64,000 nt of DNA from Nitrospira sp. (lineage in GTDB: Bacteria; Nitrospirota; Nitrospiria; Nitrospirales; UBA8639): assembly GCA_011523385.1 (NCBI GenBank), contig WTGX01000004.1, positions 1 through 64,000 on the forward strand, given 5' to 3'. Position 1 is the stretch's first letter. Each line of letters opens with the position of its first letter. Below, in pieces: positions 27,492-35,865 of this stretch. The notes beneath the pieces were generated by a model. It searched no databases. It was not told the origin of the DNA and was given only the letters and a program-made list of their open reading frames with translations. The translations under genes and the position numbers were made by a program.

Positions 27492-27868
27492 GCGTCGCCT
27501 ACGTCGACACGTCCGCACTCGTTGCTGTTGCCTTCAACGAACGGGGTGCGGCTGCCCTCGCCAGACGACTGGATGCATGTTCGAGGCTCCTGTCCTCGAA
27601 TTTGCTTGAGGCTGAACTGCGTGCCGCATTCTCACGCGAGGGAAACCGATTCGAACCTCGTCTTGTCTCCAGCATTGAGTGGGTCCTGCCGGATCGGCCT
27701 CTGACCCACGAGTTCGAGAGGGTGCTCCAGGTCGGCTATTTGCGGGGTGCCGATCTGTGGCATATCGCGACGGCCCTCTACCTTGCCCGGGAGCCCAGCG
27801 GAATTTCGTTCGTCACGCTCGACGGCCGGCAGCGGACCGTGGCCGCGGCACTCGGATTTCAGATCTAA
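27488..27868 (+). CDS. vapC: VapC-type PIN-domain ribonuclease toxin
   Basis: PIN toxins cut tRNA or rRNA using a cluster of acidic residues holding metal. The 126-residue protein has all four positions: Asp in AYVDTSALVAV, Glu in LLEAELRAAF, Asp in RGADLWHIATAL and Asp in VTLDGRQRTVA. It is translationally coupled to the Phd-type antitoxin upstream. It looks intact. Confidence 0.9.
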   Translation: MSVAYVDTSALVAVAFNERGAAALARRLDACSRLLSSNLLEAELRAAFSREGNRFEPRLVSSIEWVLPDRPLTHEFERVLQVGYLRGADLWHIATALYLAREPSGISFVTLDGRQRTVAAALGFQI

Positions 27869-28074
27869 CACTCCTTCACAGCGTGCAAACACGAAGATGG
27901 ATTTCCCATCTCAAGTATGTATAAATATTTTACATTGACGCTGAAAAGAAAATTGACGTGACTTATACTCAGAGATGTTCGTGTCGGTAAGAAGTTGAAG
28001 CATTGCGATCTTCACGAGAATTCTCCATGCAGGTTTGCAGTCTGCACGCCAGGAGATGAAAAGGAAAAAAGACA

Positions 28075-28101
28075 CTGGATTCCTGCTTCCACAGGAATGA
28101 C
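28075..28101. repeat. Interspersed inverted repeat CTGGATTCCTG...CAGGAATGAC
   Basis: ATTCCTG and CAGGAAT arms flank a short loop. It is the same general family as 7575-7655. Apart from this I see no gene in the 27869-28162 gap. Confidence 0.6.
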
Positions 28102-28162
28102 GGATTCGGGGTGTTTTTGGCTATTTTTATGCCAATAGCAGGAAGCGAGGCAGGATAGAGCC

Positions 28163-28931
28163 GTGCTTGGAAAATTTATTCAACGGCAACGAACCGAGCG
28201 TAACATGACGCAAAGCGTATCTTGCGTCAGAGCTTGGGATGTCTCGCCCCACGTATATGCACATTGAGCGCGGTGAGCGGGAGCTTACGGTTATCGAAGC
28301 CCGAACGCTTGCGGGGATTTTTGATATGTCGCTGGAAGATTTTTTGGCTGGCCGCGAGTCCAGGCATACCGTGACGCTTACAAAACAGCCTGCACGAAAA
28401 ACCGGAGATCTTCGCATTCGCGTTGAGGGAAAAAAGCTCGATAGATTCAAGCAGGTGCTTCTGTATGTCTTGAATAAAGTCGGCGGCAAGCCGAATGTCG
28501 GTGAGGCCGCGCTTCATAAGCTGTTGTATTTCGTCGATTTTGATTATTACGAAAAATTCGAGGAAAACTTAATGGGTGCGACGTATATCAAGAATCATCA
28601 CGGTCCCACTTCGGTTGAATTGGGTAAGATTTTGGAAGAGATGCAAAAGGGTCGAGAGATCGAGGTGGTCAATAGTCAATATTTTAAATACACTCAAAAG
28701 AAGTACCTCCCCCTCAAGCGACCGAACCTTGCGATATTGTCTGCGCGCGACGTTGAACATATTGACGGTGTGCTGGCCCGTCTATCCGATAAAAACGCCA
28801 AAGAGATGGAACGCTATTCACACGAAGATATTCCCTGGAAATCCGCGCAAGACGGCCAGCCGCTTTCGTATGAGAGCGTCTTTTATCGTGATGAGAGGTA
28901 CTCCGTACGAAACTATGACGATGACCTTTGA
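28163..28931 (+). CDS. Panacea (SocA/DUF4065) antitoxin with a frameshift in its HTH domain
   Basis: The Panacea domain is intact from about 28440 (DRFKQVLLYVLNKVGGKPN, ALHKLLYFVDFDYYEKFEEN, MGATYIKNHHGPTS). Panacea domains are antitoxin modules that neutralise many different toxins. Upstream an XRE-type HTH is split across frames: GTG 28163 (AGGA seven bases upstream) encodes LGKFIQRQRTERNMTQ, and the HTH resumes one base out of frame as AYLASELGMSRPTYMHIERGE. One extra A near 28215 would cause this. An ATG at 28239 could still express a shortened HTH plus the whole Panacea domain. The toxin gene overlaps its end. Confidence 0.8.
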
Positions 28932-29238
28932 TGAACTGCCGGAATTTCAAAAAGAACGTAAACGCCTTGCCAGGAAATACCGATCACTTTCCGAAGATCT
29001 CCGGGAGTTTCGGAACGTTGTTTCCGTTGGCCCGCTTGGGAATCAGAAGCATTTTGCCGTCATCGCATGGGACGAGAATTTGCACATTGTCAAGGCCCGC
29101 TTATTTTGCCGATATCTGAAAGGATCGTCCCTTCGCGTCATCTACTCGTATTTTGAGCAGGAACAACGCATTGAATTTATCGAGATTTATTTCAAAGGAG
29201 ATAAAGACAACGAAGACCGTCAGAACGAGCGGTTGTAG
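28915..29238 (+). CDS. RelE/HigB-like toxin paired with the Panacea antitoxin
   Basis: The 107-residue protein has a RelE-like layout: an N-terminal helix pair (FQKERKRLARKYRSLSEDLREFR), then strands with GNQKHFAVIAWDENLHIVKARLFCRYLKG and a C-terminal IYSYFEQEQRIEFIEIYFKGDK typical of HigB/RelE toxins that cut mRNA on the ribosome. The ATG at 28915 lies 17 bases inside the antitoxin gene. The 3' end overlaps the convergent autotransporter gene by 19 bases. Confidence 0.82.
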   Translation: MTMTFDELPEFQKERKRLARKYRSLSEDLREFRNVVSVGPLGNQKHFAVIAWDENLHIVKARLFCRYLKGSSLRVIYSYFEQEQRIEFIEIYFKGDKDNEDRQNERL

Positions 29239-31751
29239 CGAATCAATAGCGCGGCCTTGTGTTCGCCTCGGACGTGTCCCGCGTCGCGCGAGGCGATACC
29301 GGCAAGATGCGCCAGTCCGCCCGCCCACGGACGGGAATAGGCCAACTCGAGATCAAGCTGACGGCCAGAGGGCTCCAAGTCCAGCGCCGCCCGTTCGACC
29401 GTGACGTCGCCGTCGGGGGTTCGGCCCGACACCCACCGGAGCTGCGCATGTCCCGCTTCGAGACGTAGCGGCTGGGAGAGCCGCAATGCCAGCTTCCCTC
29501 CCGCAGGGCCGACCTCCTCGCCGACGAGGCCGACGGAGAACGAACAGGTCCACAACGCCGAGACGTCGCGTACCATGCCGCGTCCCGAACTCTCCGGGTG
29601 GCTCATGCCCGCATGGCCGCTTGCGAGTAACGTCCAGCCGGCGCCGAGCCGGCGATGCGCTGACAGTCCCCCGATCACAGAGTCCGAGGTCAGCGCGCCG
29701 AAGGCCCCCCGCGGACGGCTGCCGACCGCGGCGTCCGCTTCCGCGAGCCAACCCGCCTGCACGGCGAGGCCGGAATTGCCGAACAGGTACTCTGTCAACA
29801 CGCCCGCGGCCTCGCCCGCATCTGCGACGCGCCGTTCGCCGTACTGCGCCGTGCCATGGAAGGCGGCGACACGGAACGCGCCAAGCCCGGCATCCGTCGC
29901 ATAGCCGATGCTGGTACCGTCCCGCGCGAAGTTGAGGAACGGATTGGCAAACGCGCCGTCGTCGGTGAAGGTGCCGGGCTCGATTGCCCCGAAGCCGCGA
30001 TACGACGTGCCGCCGTCCGCATACAGTCCGAACTGCCAGCCTGGGTGAGTGCGGTATCCGAACGACAGCCGCTCGCTTCCAAAGTCTTGCGCGAACGATA
30101 GCGAACCGAGCGAGCCGGAACCGGCCGCCTCGTTGTAGTGGCCTGAACCGAGGGTGCCGCCGATGCCACGCGAAGTCGCCGCAGCATCGAGGCGTAGCCG
30201 GAACTCGGTGTCGTTGGTGCGCCATGGCGCACCGCGCGGGTCGCGCCCCAGCGCCGCGAGCCGTTCCGCAAGCGAGGGCGCGACGAACGCGCCGGACCTG
30301 AGGTGATCGCCAAACGGACGGAAGAACGGCGCGTCCAACTCGTCGAAGCTCGCGACCTCCAGCGCCGCGAGCTCTCGCGCGAACGAATCTCCGAACGCCT
30401 CGCCCAGGTGGAATACGCTGGCGACGCTCGGCGCCGAGGGGCCGGAGAGAGCGCGGCCGGTCAGCATCCGCGTCCCGCCTACCGGACGGGTCGCGGCATC
30501 GAGGTCCAGGAACCCCTGACCGTACACGTCCGAGTCGGCATATTCGCCGGTCCTGTCGGCGGTCGCGAGAATCCGCTCGACGATCTCGTCGTTGCCGAGT
30601 TGGTTGCGGTAGTGCTGTGCGAGCAGGCCGATTCCGCCGGTGACGAACGGTGCGGCCGACGACGTCCCGGACTCCTGCAATGAGAGGTAGCACTCCGCGG
30701 TGCCGTCGGCACAGTAGAAGCTCGGCACCGGCCCGGTGACATCCACTCCCGGCGCGGCCAGGCAGAACTCCTTCGCGATACCGCAGCGGCTGGAGAACCC
30801 CGCGATCCGGCCTTCCCGGTCGGTCGCCACCACCGCGAGCGAGTGACCGCGAAGCTCCGGGATGCGGACCGGGAGTCCGGCCGTGATATCGGCCGACGTG
30901 GCCGACACGACCGAGCCGTCAGGATTGACTTCGCCGTTCGAGTTGCCGGCCGCCCACACATAAACAGTGCGCTCACCCGGCGGCGTATCGGCCTGCGCGA
31001 TGGCCTCGATGACGTTGGGAAAGCGCGCGCGCAATACCCCGGCGTCGAAGTCCTCGATGTTGCCCGGAAGGCCGAAGCTCGCATTGACCGCCGTCACCCG
31101 GTCGTTCAGCCGCCTGAAGGCCGATGCGAACTGCTCTTCCAGTTGGGCCTCGATGTTGCGCATCAGGGCCGGAAGGTCGCGGACCTGCTCAGGGGTGGGG
31201 TTCTCGCCGAGGATGTCATCGAGGATTTCGTCCACACCTCGGAACCCCACCGAGATCACTCCGGCGTCAAAGGCGACCCCATGGATGGCCGACGCGCTCC
31301 CGGCGCCCGCGCCGGGGATCGCACTCCGGCTCGCCGCCATGATGCCCGCGACGAACGTTCCATGTCCGACCAGGCTGAGACAGGTACCGTCCGGACCGTC
31401 GTTGTCGCAGGAGGCGAAGTCGGGGTCGTAGCCCTCGACGTTGCCGGTCTCCAGCTTGTCCTCGAACTTCGGGTGGCTCGGGTCGACCCCGCTGTCGACG
31501 ATACCGAGCGTGACCCCTTCGCCGGTCGCGCCGCGCGCATAGGCATAGTGCGCCTTGACCTGAGCCAGCCCGTACTGGTTGCGGAACTCCGGGTGCGCGG
31601 CGTACGCGCGCCTCAGCTCCTCTTCGGGCCTTGGAAACTCGGGTTCGGGCGAAGCGGGACGCATCAAGGACACGCCGCCGTTTCCGGCGCAACCCGTTAC
31701 GACGAGCGCCAGTCCGACCGCAAGAATCACGTGCTTAGACAACCGGTTCAA
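29220..31751 (-). CDS. Lipoprotein autotransporter subtilisin (S8 serine protease)
   Basis: This 843-residue protein has a lipoprotein signal (MNRLSKHVILAVGLALVVTG then Cys21), a subtilisin domain with Asp86 in GIVDSGVDPSHP, His130 in LVGHGTFVAGIMA and a serine near residue 364 in SGTSSAAPFVTGG, and a C-terminal autotransporter beta-barrel ending in RYNRSF with the terminal Phe used for barrel insertion. It would be lipid-tethered at the outer membrane with the protease outside, like NalP or SphB1, which trim surface proteins. The TTG start at 31751 has AGAGG seven bases upstream; an ATG further up is open but has no ribosome site. G+C is visibly higher than in its neighbours, suggesting transfer. 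Confidence 0.9.
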   Translation of the reverse strand: MNRLSKHVILAVGLALVVTGCAGNGGVSLMRPASPEPEFPRPEEELRRAYAAHPEFRNQYGLAQVKAHYAYARGATGEGVTLGIVDSGVDPSHPKFEDKLETGNVEGYDPDFASCDNDGPDGTCLSLVGHGTFVAGIMAASRSAIPGAGAGSASAIHGVAFDAGVISVGFRGVDEILDDILGENPTPEQVRDLPALMRNIEAQLEEQFASAFRRLNDRVTAVNASFGLPGNIEDFDAGVLRARFPNVIEAIAQADTPPGERTVYVWAAGNSNGEVNPDGSVVSATSADITAGLPVRIPELRGHSLAVVATDREGRIAGFSSRCGIAKEFCLAAPGVDVTGPVPSFYCADGTAECYLSLQESGTSSAAPFVTGGIGLLAQHYRNQLGNDEIVERILATADRTGEYADSDVYGQGFLDLDAATRPVGGTRMLTGRALSGPSAPSVASVFHLGEAFGDSFARELAALEVASFDELDAPFFRPFGDHLRSGAFVAPSLAERLAALGRDPRGAPWRTNDTEFRLRLDAAATSRGIGGTLGSGHYNEAAGSGSLGSLSFAQDFGSERLSFGYRTHPGWQFGLYADGGTSYRGFGAIEPGTFTDDGAFANPFLNFARDGTSIGYATDAGLGAFRVAAFHGTAQYGERRVADAGEAAGVLTEYLFGNSGLAVQAGWLAEADAAVGSRPRGAFGALTSDSVIGGLSAHRRLGAGWTLLASGHAGMSHPESSGRGMVRDVSALWTCSFSVGLVGEEVGPAGGKLALRLSQPLRLEAGHAQLRWVSGRTPDGDVTVERAALDLEPSGRQLDLELAYSRPWAGGLAHLAGIASRDAGHVRGEHKAALLIRYNRSF

Positions 31752-32284
31752 CTTGACCCTCTTGTCAGTAGAGTTATGCAGCGGAGAGTTCACCCTACGC
31801 CGCATCTTTCGCCTATCAGTAGTGTGGCAAACGGTGATGAGGATTACAAGCAGGCTACCGACATGGCATGGCGGTCGCTCCACACGTTGACCTTCGGAAT
31901 CGGCGTCTGCAGGCTGATTTGCCATAAACCTTCTAAGGAACGGGCTCGCATCATTCGTCTGGGCGCCACCATCGATCGTTCCACGCTTCCCTTCACTCCC
32001 ATGATTGACGCACAGACTGGCAAGTACACGTCACAGGTTGGCTGACAGCCACGCTGTACAAGAAAATCCAAATCTTAAAACGATATCCACGTCGAGCGAG
32101 ATTGCAAGGCATGGAAGGAAGGGGCGTGGTACGCACGATAATCAATTTTGATTCGACTGTGCTTTGCCGTGGGTTCAAGCGAAGCATTTTTGCTTTTCAC
32201 CCTCTCCTCACGAGGGTGTACAGAGGGAGAGGGCCGGGGTGGGGGGAGAAATGTTTGGCAGCAATCTGCGCAACGGTCGATGCT
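31752..32284. other. Gap between the autotransporter and MazF genes
   Basis: I see no gene I can support here. The stretch holds the upstream region of the autotransporter and a repeat at 32199-32250. Confidence 0.5.
32199..32250. repeat. Interspersed repeat, CACCCTCTCC...GAGAGGGCCGGGGTGGGGG type
   Basis: It resembles the element read through by nuoM at 20829-20896. It lies in a non-coding gap. Confidence 0.55.
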
Positions 32285-32617
32285 CTATCCTGCTGTGTCT
32301 CTCAGAGCCAGCGAAAATAGAATCGCCTCTCGTACCTGTGTCATTAACCGTTCAGGAAGTTCTCCTAACTTGCGTTCGAGACGAGCATGCACGAGTGATC
32401 CTATGCCTTGGACGTTGACTGTTGATTCCTCGTTTAGAAATGGAAGTTTGCCGAATTGAACTCCGTAACGGCTTCCGCGGTACTGAGTGGTGAGCGGCAC
32501 ATAGACCACGAGTGCCCGGGGTGAAGAGGGATCACGGCGCGAGACGATAAGGATCGGGCGTCGTTTGGCTGCTAATCCAAGGTCAGCAAGCCAGATCTCG
32601 CCTGGCTTAGTTGTCAT
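32285..32617 (-). CDS. mazF: MazF/PemK-type mRNA interferase toxin
   Basis: The 110-residue protein has the MazF/PemK signature: GEIWLADLG at the start, KRRPILIVSRRD with the conserved arginine, and VVYVPLTTQYRGSRYGVQF. MazF-type toxins cut single-stranded mRNA at short sequences. Its start overlaps the end of a 58-codon gene that is the probable antitoxin (11 bases). Confidence 0.88.
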   Translation of the reverse strand: MTTKPGEIWLADLGLAAKRRPILIVSRRDPSSPRALVVYVPLTTQYRGSRYGVQFGKLPFLNEESTVNVQGIGSLVHARLERKLGELPERLMTQVREAILFSLALRDTAG

Positions 32618-32783
32618 CGAGTACGTCCAGAACCTCTTGGACGACAGAGCGGCTTGGTAAGAGATCTATGGCATCGGCATCGGCTAGTTCAATGATATCG
32701 CTGACCATTTGTGCAACCTGCGCTGCAGTATGAGGAGGCCACGTCTCTAATTTTTTTTCTAACGTGTCGCAAATCGGTGTCAT
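32607..32783 (-). CDS. Probable antitoxin partner of MazF (58 residues)
   Basis: An ATG at 32783, with GGAG about nine bases upstream, opens 58 codons ending at TAA 32609-32607 and overlapping mazF. The product begins MTPICDTLEKKLETWPPHTA and has an acidic C-terminal half (DIIELADADAIDLLPSRSVV onward). It lacks the usual MazE beta-barrel DNA-binding start, so it is called antitoxin from position, size and overlap, not from sequence similarity. Confidence 0.65.
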   Translation of the reverse strand: MTPICDTLEKKLETWPPHTAAQVAQMVSDIIELADADAIDLLPSRSVVQEVLDVLDDN

Positions 32784-33166
32784 GGTTCGCTCCTCTACTT
32801 GTTTGTCTGAATTTCTTAGATTTTTGAGGCAGACGTTATCCTACCATGATGTTGCTGAAGATGGGTAGTGCAAATTGATTCAGGTCGAGCGTGCGGTTCA
32901 AACTCCGAGTCAATGACAAGTGCGGCAACCGCTTTACACCACGTCCGTGGGCCGGTGGAAGAAGTATCAGGCGTACCTGCCGGAGTTGGATGCGGCGTTT
33001 TCGTAACTTCGTTTTTCCAACTGTTTCTCTTTCGACCCGCTGTTTCAATTTTATCCGCTTTTCCTCATTCCCAAAAGCCGAAATGTTTAAAAAGTTTAAA
33101 TATTTTAAAATAATAATTATTGACAAAATTTTTTAAAGTATTGAAAAATTTTATAATAATGATAAA
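32784..33166. other. A+T-rich gap before the second Phd/VapC pair
   Basis: The gap contains a sulfotransferase relic (32917-33006) and a very A+T-rich stretch from about 33060 to 33166. TATAAT at 33152-33157 lies just before the antitoxin start; no well-spaced -35 is clear. Confidence 0.5.
32917..33006 (+). pseudogene. C-terminal relic of a sulfotransferase
   Basis: Between two stops the frame encodes 29 residues beginning QVRQPLYTTSVGRWKKYQAY and ending ELDAAFS. The QVRQPxYTTSVGRWxxY pattern marks the 3'-phosphate-binding end of bacterial sulfotransferases, often TPR-linked. Everything upstream is gone, so this is only a trace of a lost gene. Confidence 0.65.
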
Positions 33167-33175
33167 ATGGGAAAC

Positions 33176-33475
33176 ATGAGTAAGAAAGTCAGCACGATCC
33201 AGTTGAGAAAAGATCTGACGGCGCTTCTGGCCGAGGTGGGCGAGAACGGCTCGCACTTCATCATCGAGAAACGGGGGAAGCCCCTGGCTGCGCTGGTCAG
33301 CGTCGACGTTCTTGAGCTGCTCAAGCAGCAGAAGACGACTGCTGCCGATCCCCAGGGTGCCCTGGCTCTGGCGGGCGCCTGGGGCGAATTGAAAGAGCGG
33401 GAGATGGATGCCCTGCTTGCCGGCATCCAGGCCGAACGGGGCGGAGACGCCTGCCGCGCGGAGGGCAAAGCCTGA
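33176..33475 (+). CDS. Phd/YefM-type antitoxin, second pair
   Basis: The 99-residue protein has STIQLRKDLTALLAEVGENG and FIIEKRGKPLAALVSVDVLELL, the Phd/YefM core, with a long C-terminal tail that would wrap the toxin. The ATG at 33176 has GGGA upstream; the in-frame ATG at 33167, nine bases after TATAAT, would make the transcript nearly leaderless. The last base is shared with the toxin start. Confidence 0.85.
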   Translation: MSKKVSTIQLRKDLTALLAEVGENGSHFIIEKRGKPLAALVSVDVLELLKQQKTTAADPQGALALAGAWGELKEREMDALLAGIQAERGGDACRAEGKA

Positions 33476-33882
33476 TGTACCTGCTGGATACGGATATCCT
33501 GGCTAACCTGATGGGTCGTTGTCCCTCGACCGCGTTGATTGCGAAACTGGCGTCGGTGCCGCCTGAGCAGCAATGCACGTCCAGCATCACCCTTGAGGAG
33601 TTGATCGTCGGCGCGAGCCGGTTTGTCCGGCGGTCGGCTGCCTTGCTGAGCCTGATCGACACGCGGCTCATCCCCAACCTGCAAGTTCTGTCCTTCGATG
33701 CCGCGGCGGCGAGGCGTTACGGGGCATTGCACGCTTCATTGGCGCGAAAGGGATCTCCGGTGAGTGAGACGGCTTTGCGCGTTGCTGCGATCTCGCTGGT
33801 GCGGAACCTCACGCTGGTCTCCGGCAACCCCCAATACTTCAAGCGGGTCCCCGGCCTCTCCGTGGAGAATTGGTTGTCGTAG
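33475..33882 (+). CDS. VapC-like PIN-domain protein lacking one catalytic acid
   Basis: The 135-residue protein starts YLLDTDILANLMG (first Asp) and has LEELIVGASRF (Glu). In the third position, where active toxins have Asp before LxIAAxAL, this one reads SETALRVAAISL, with Ala there. The fourth motif is VSGNPQYF, where Asn is common. The usual ending VPGLSVENWL is kept. It may be weak or inactive, or the nearby Glu may substitute. It is coupled to the Phd-type antitoxin. Confidence 0.82.
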   Translation: MYLLDTDILANLMGRCPSTALIAKLASVPPEQQCTSSITLEELIVGASRFVRRSAALLSLIDTRLIPNLQVLSFDAAAARRYGALHASLARKGSPVSETALRVAAISLVRNLTLVSGNPQYFKRVPGLSVENWLS

Positions 33883-33903
33883 GCACAAACCGGGGATATG
33901 CGT

Positions 33904-34821
33904 TTACGGCTCGTAGGTTTGGCGTTCCACGATAGGTTTGATGGCGACGTCCCCCAGCAATTCCAAGCCGAAGCGCGTTCCTTCGCTCACTTCATTGGCG
34001 TAGAGCCGGCCTTTGGGCGCATCGATCTCGATCTGCAAGTCCGTGGTGCCGTTGGGAGTGATCGTCACGGTATATTCTCTCCGAACCATGGGATGCCAGA
34101 CCTGGACCTTATAGGTTCCCGGAGGAACATCGGAAATGGCATACGACCCGTCTTTGGCACTGAGCGCGTAGTAGGGGTTTTTGACCGCGAACCCCCAGCT
34201 TTCCATGTACGCGTGAAACCCGCATTGCATCACGAACAGGTTGCGTTGTTTCCCCATTTTGATGGGTTGGGTCAGGACCTTGCCGGCCCGGTCCTTGACC
34301 GTCTTGCCGGCCAGCAACTCTGCCTTGCGCAGTTTTTTACTCATCGGCAGGGGCACGTTGAAGAGAACACGGGCGCCGAACTTCGACGTTTCATAGCCTT
34401 GGATGTCATGAAAGACCGGGTCCATGTTCACGACTTCGACGTCGTGCCTGTCGCGGACGATGGTGATATACGGCTCGAATTTGCAATCGACCGCCTCAAT
34501 GCGCGGAGGGACGTAGTCGAAGGATTTTCCCTTGCGCAGTTCTTCGATATAGATGACGACGTTTTTGAATCCGCCGTTGGAGTCGATGACAAAGGGTTGC
34601 AGAAGACGCCATCCCGTTCCGGTCGAGATGCGGCCGCAGTACACGGCGTCCGGCAAGGTCACGAGGTTATATCCCTTGGGTTTGGGGACTTTCCCGATCA
34701 ACTTGACCATGCCCTGCAAGGTTCCGCCATCGGGCACGGGGACTTCTTCATATCCCCAACTCGGGCCGGCACTCAGTCCAACCGCCAACCCCAAGCCAAG
34801 GAGCAATCGCACCGGTTTCAT
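33904..34821 (-). CDS. Secreted cupredoxin/carboxypeptidase-regulatory-like protein
   Basis: This 305-residue protein has a signal peptide (cleaved after SWG). The middle and C-terminal parts hold candidate type-1 copper ligands: His in DPVFHDIQGY, then Cys, His and Met in MQCGFHAYMESW, followed by DGSYAISDVPPGTYKVQVWHP, a carboxypeptidase-regulatory-like strand set. This combination occurs in periplasmic proteins annotated as methylamine-utilisation-like or plastocyanin-like. A copper electron carrier or copper-binding structural role is likely. It is convergent with the VapC-like gene, and the start is supported by AGGAGG upstream on the minus strand. Confidence 0.78.
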   Translation of the reverse strand: MKPVRLLLGLGLAVGLSAGPSWGYEEVPVPDGGTLQGMVKLIGKVPKPKGYNLVTLPDAVYCGRISTGTGWRLLQPFVIDSNGGFKNVVIYIEELRKGKSFDYVPPRIEAVDCKFEPYITIVRDRHDVEVVNMDPVFHDIQGYETSKFGARVLFNVPLPMSKKLRKAELLAGKTVKDRAGKVLTQPIKMGKQRNLFVMQCGFHAYMESWGFAVKNPYYALSAKDGSYAISDVPPGTYKVQVWHPMVRREYTVTITPNGTTDLQIEIDAPKGRLYANEVSEGTRFGLELLGDVAIKPIVERQTYEP

Positions 34822-35016
34822 ATAAAGTCCTCCTTGTCAGTCGTCATGATTCCATTCGGATTAAACACGCATTCTACCATTCATGAAATCAAGATGGAAG
34901 AACCGCGTGGTGAGACCAGTCCTTTCCGATGTTTTGAAGGGAAAGCCCGTTGCTTGACCAGTATGAGGAAAACCCACTAGACTAAAACAATGGGGTTTTT
35001 GAGCGGGAGACAACGG

Positions 35017-35820
35017 ATGAGAGCGAGTTTCGCATGGATGGTAGTGGCGTGGATCGTCCTTGCCGGTGTATCGGTTTCCCCGGCGGAAGACGGTACCTCG
35101 GTTTCTCAACCGGCGTACGTCGTTCCGGTTCAAATCCCCTATAACGCTCCGCCCGAGCCGGAATTCCCGGAAGTCGAGCAGGCCACCCCTGCGCCGGAGG
35201 TCCTGTCTGAAAAGGAACTGCAACGGGCGGAAGCCTTGTTGCCGTTATTGGAAGGACGTCAGGAACTGTACGTGATTGGTGAGTTCGTCCACTTGGGGAA
35301 ACCCGTCGTGCCCGTCCTGGTGAAAGCCCTCAAGATGCCTGGAAGCCGTCTTCGGTATAACGCGATTGAAACGCTGTCGATTATCAAGGACCCCCAGGCC
35401 GTACCGGATTTACTCGACGTGGCCGGGAACGGCGAGGAAGTCACGAGGGTACGAGCCCATGCCCTGCGCGTCGCCGTCCGGTTGGCGCCCGTGGAGTCAC
35501 TCCCGACGCTGCAAACGTTGATGAAGGACCCCGCGGACACCGTCCGGCGAGCCGTGGCGTTTGAGTGCCAGAACGTAAGACGTCCGGAATCGGTATCGCT
35601 CCTTATCGACTTGCTGGGCGATGAGGAAAAATACGTTTCCATTACAGCCCGTGATTCGCTTTGGCGGTTGACCCGGCGAGGAGGGCCGCCGCATGATTGG
35701 CAGGGCTCCACGCATGAACAGCGGATCGAGTGGTCCAAGGAGTGGAAGGCGTGGTGGGAGAAGACCCTCAAGGAACGCGAGATGGCACCGAAGAAGCCAC
35801 CAGCCGGGCCTGTTTCCTGA
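35017..35820 (+). CDS. Exported HEAT-repeat protein
   Basis: The ATG at 35017 (GGGAG eight bases upstream) gives a 267-residue protein with a clean signal peptide (MRASFAWMVVAWIVLAGVSV). The body has HEAT/PBS-lyase-like helical pairs: PVLVKALKMPGSRLRYNAIETLSII, VPDLLDVAGNGEEVTRVRAHALRVAV, LPTLQTLMKDPADTVRRAVAFEC and VSLLIDLLGDEEKYVSITARDSLWRLT. Such repeats form scaffolds for protein contacts in the periplasm. No specific function can be assigned. The upstream ATG at 34990 would put extra residues before the signal. Confidence 0.8.
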   Translation: MRASFAWMVVAWIVLAGVSVSPAEDGTSVSQPAYVVPVQIPYNAPPEPEFPEVEQATPAPEVLSEKELQRAEALLPLLEGRQELYVIGEFVHLGKPVVPVLVKALKMPGSRLRYNAIETLSIIKDPQAVPDLLDVAGNGEEVTRVRAHALRVAVRLAPVESLPTLQTLMKDPADTVRRAVAFECQNVRRPESVSLLIDLLGDEEKYVSITARDSLWRLTRRGGPPHDWQGSTHEQRIEWSKEWKAWWEKTLKEREMAPKKPPAGPVS

Positions 35821-35865
35821 CGTTCGGAATCTCGACGGCGAGCGAGTATTACCAAAGGAGTCGTC

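Noticed and set aside
31124-32045. Plus-strand frames opposite the autotransporter
   Set aside because: They are shadows of a high-G+C gene; the subtilisin triad and barrel are on the minus strand.
33120-33157. TTGACA and TATAAT before the second Phd gene as one promoter
   Set aside because: The spacing is 26 bases, too long for a normal sigma-70 promoter, although TATAAT alone may be used.
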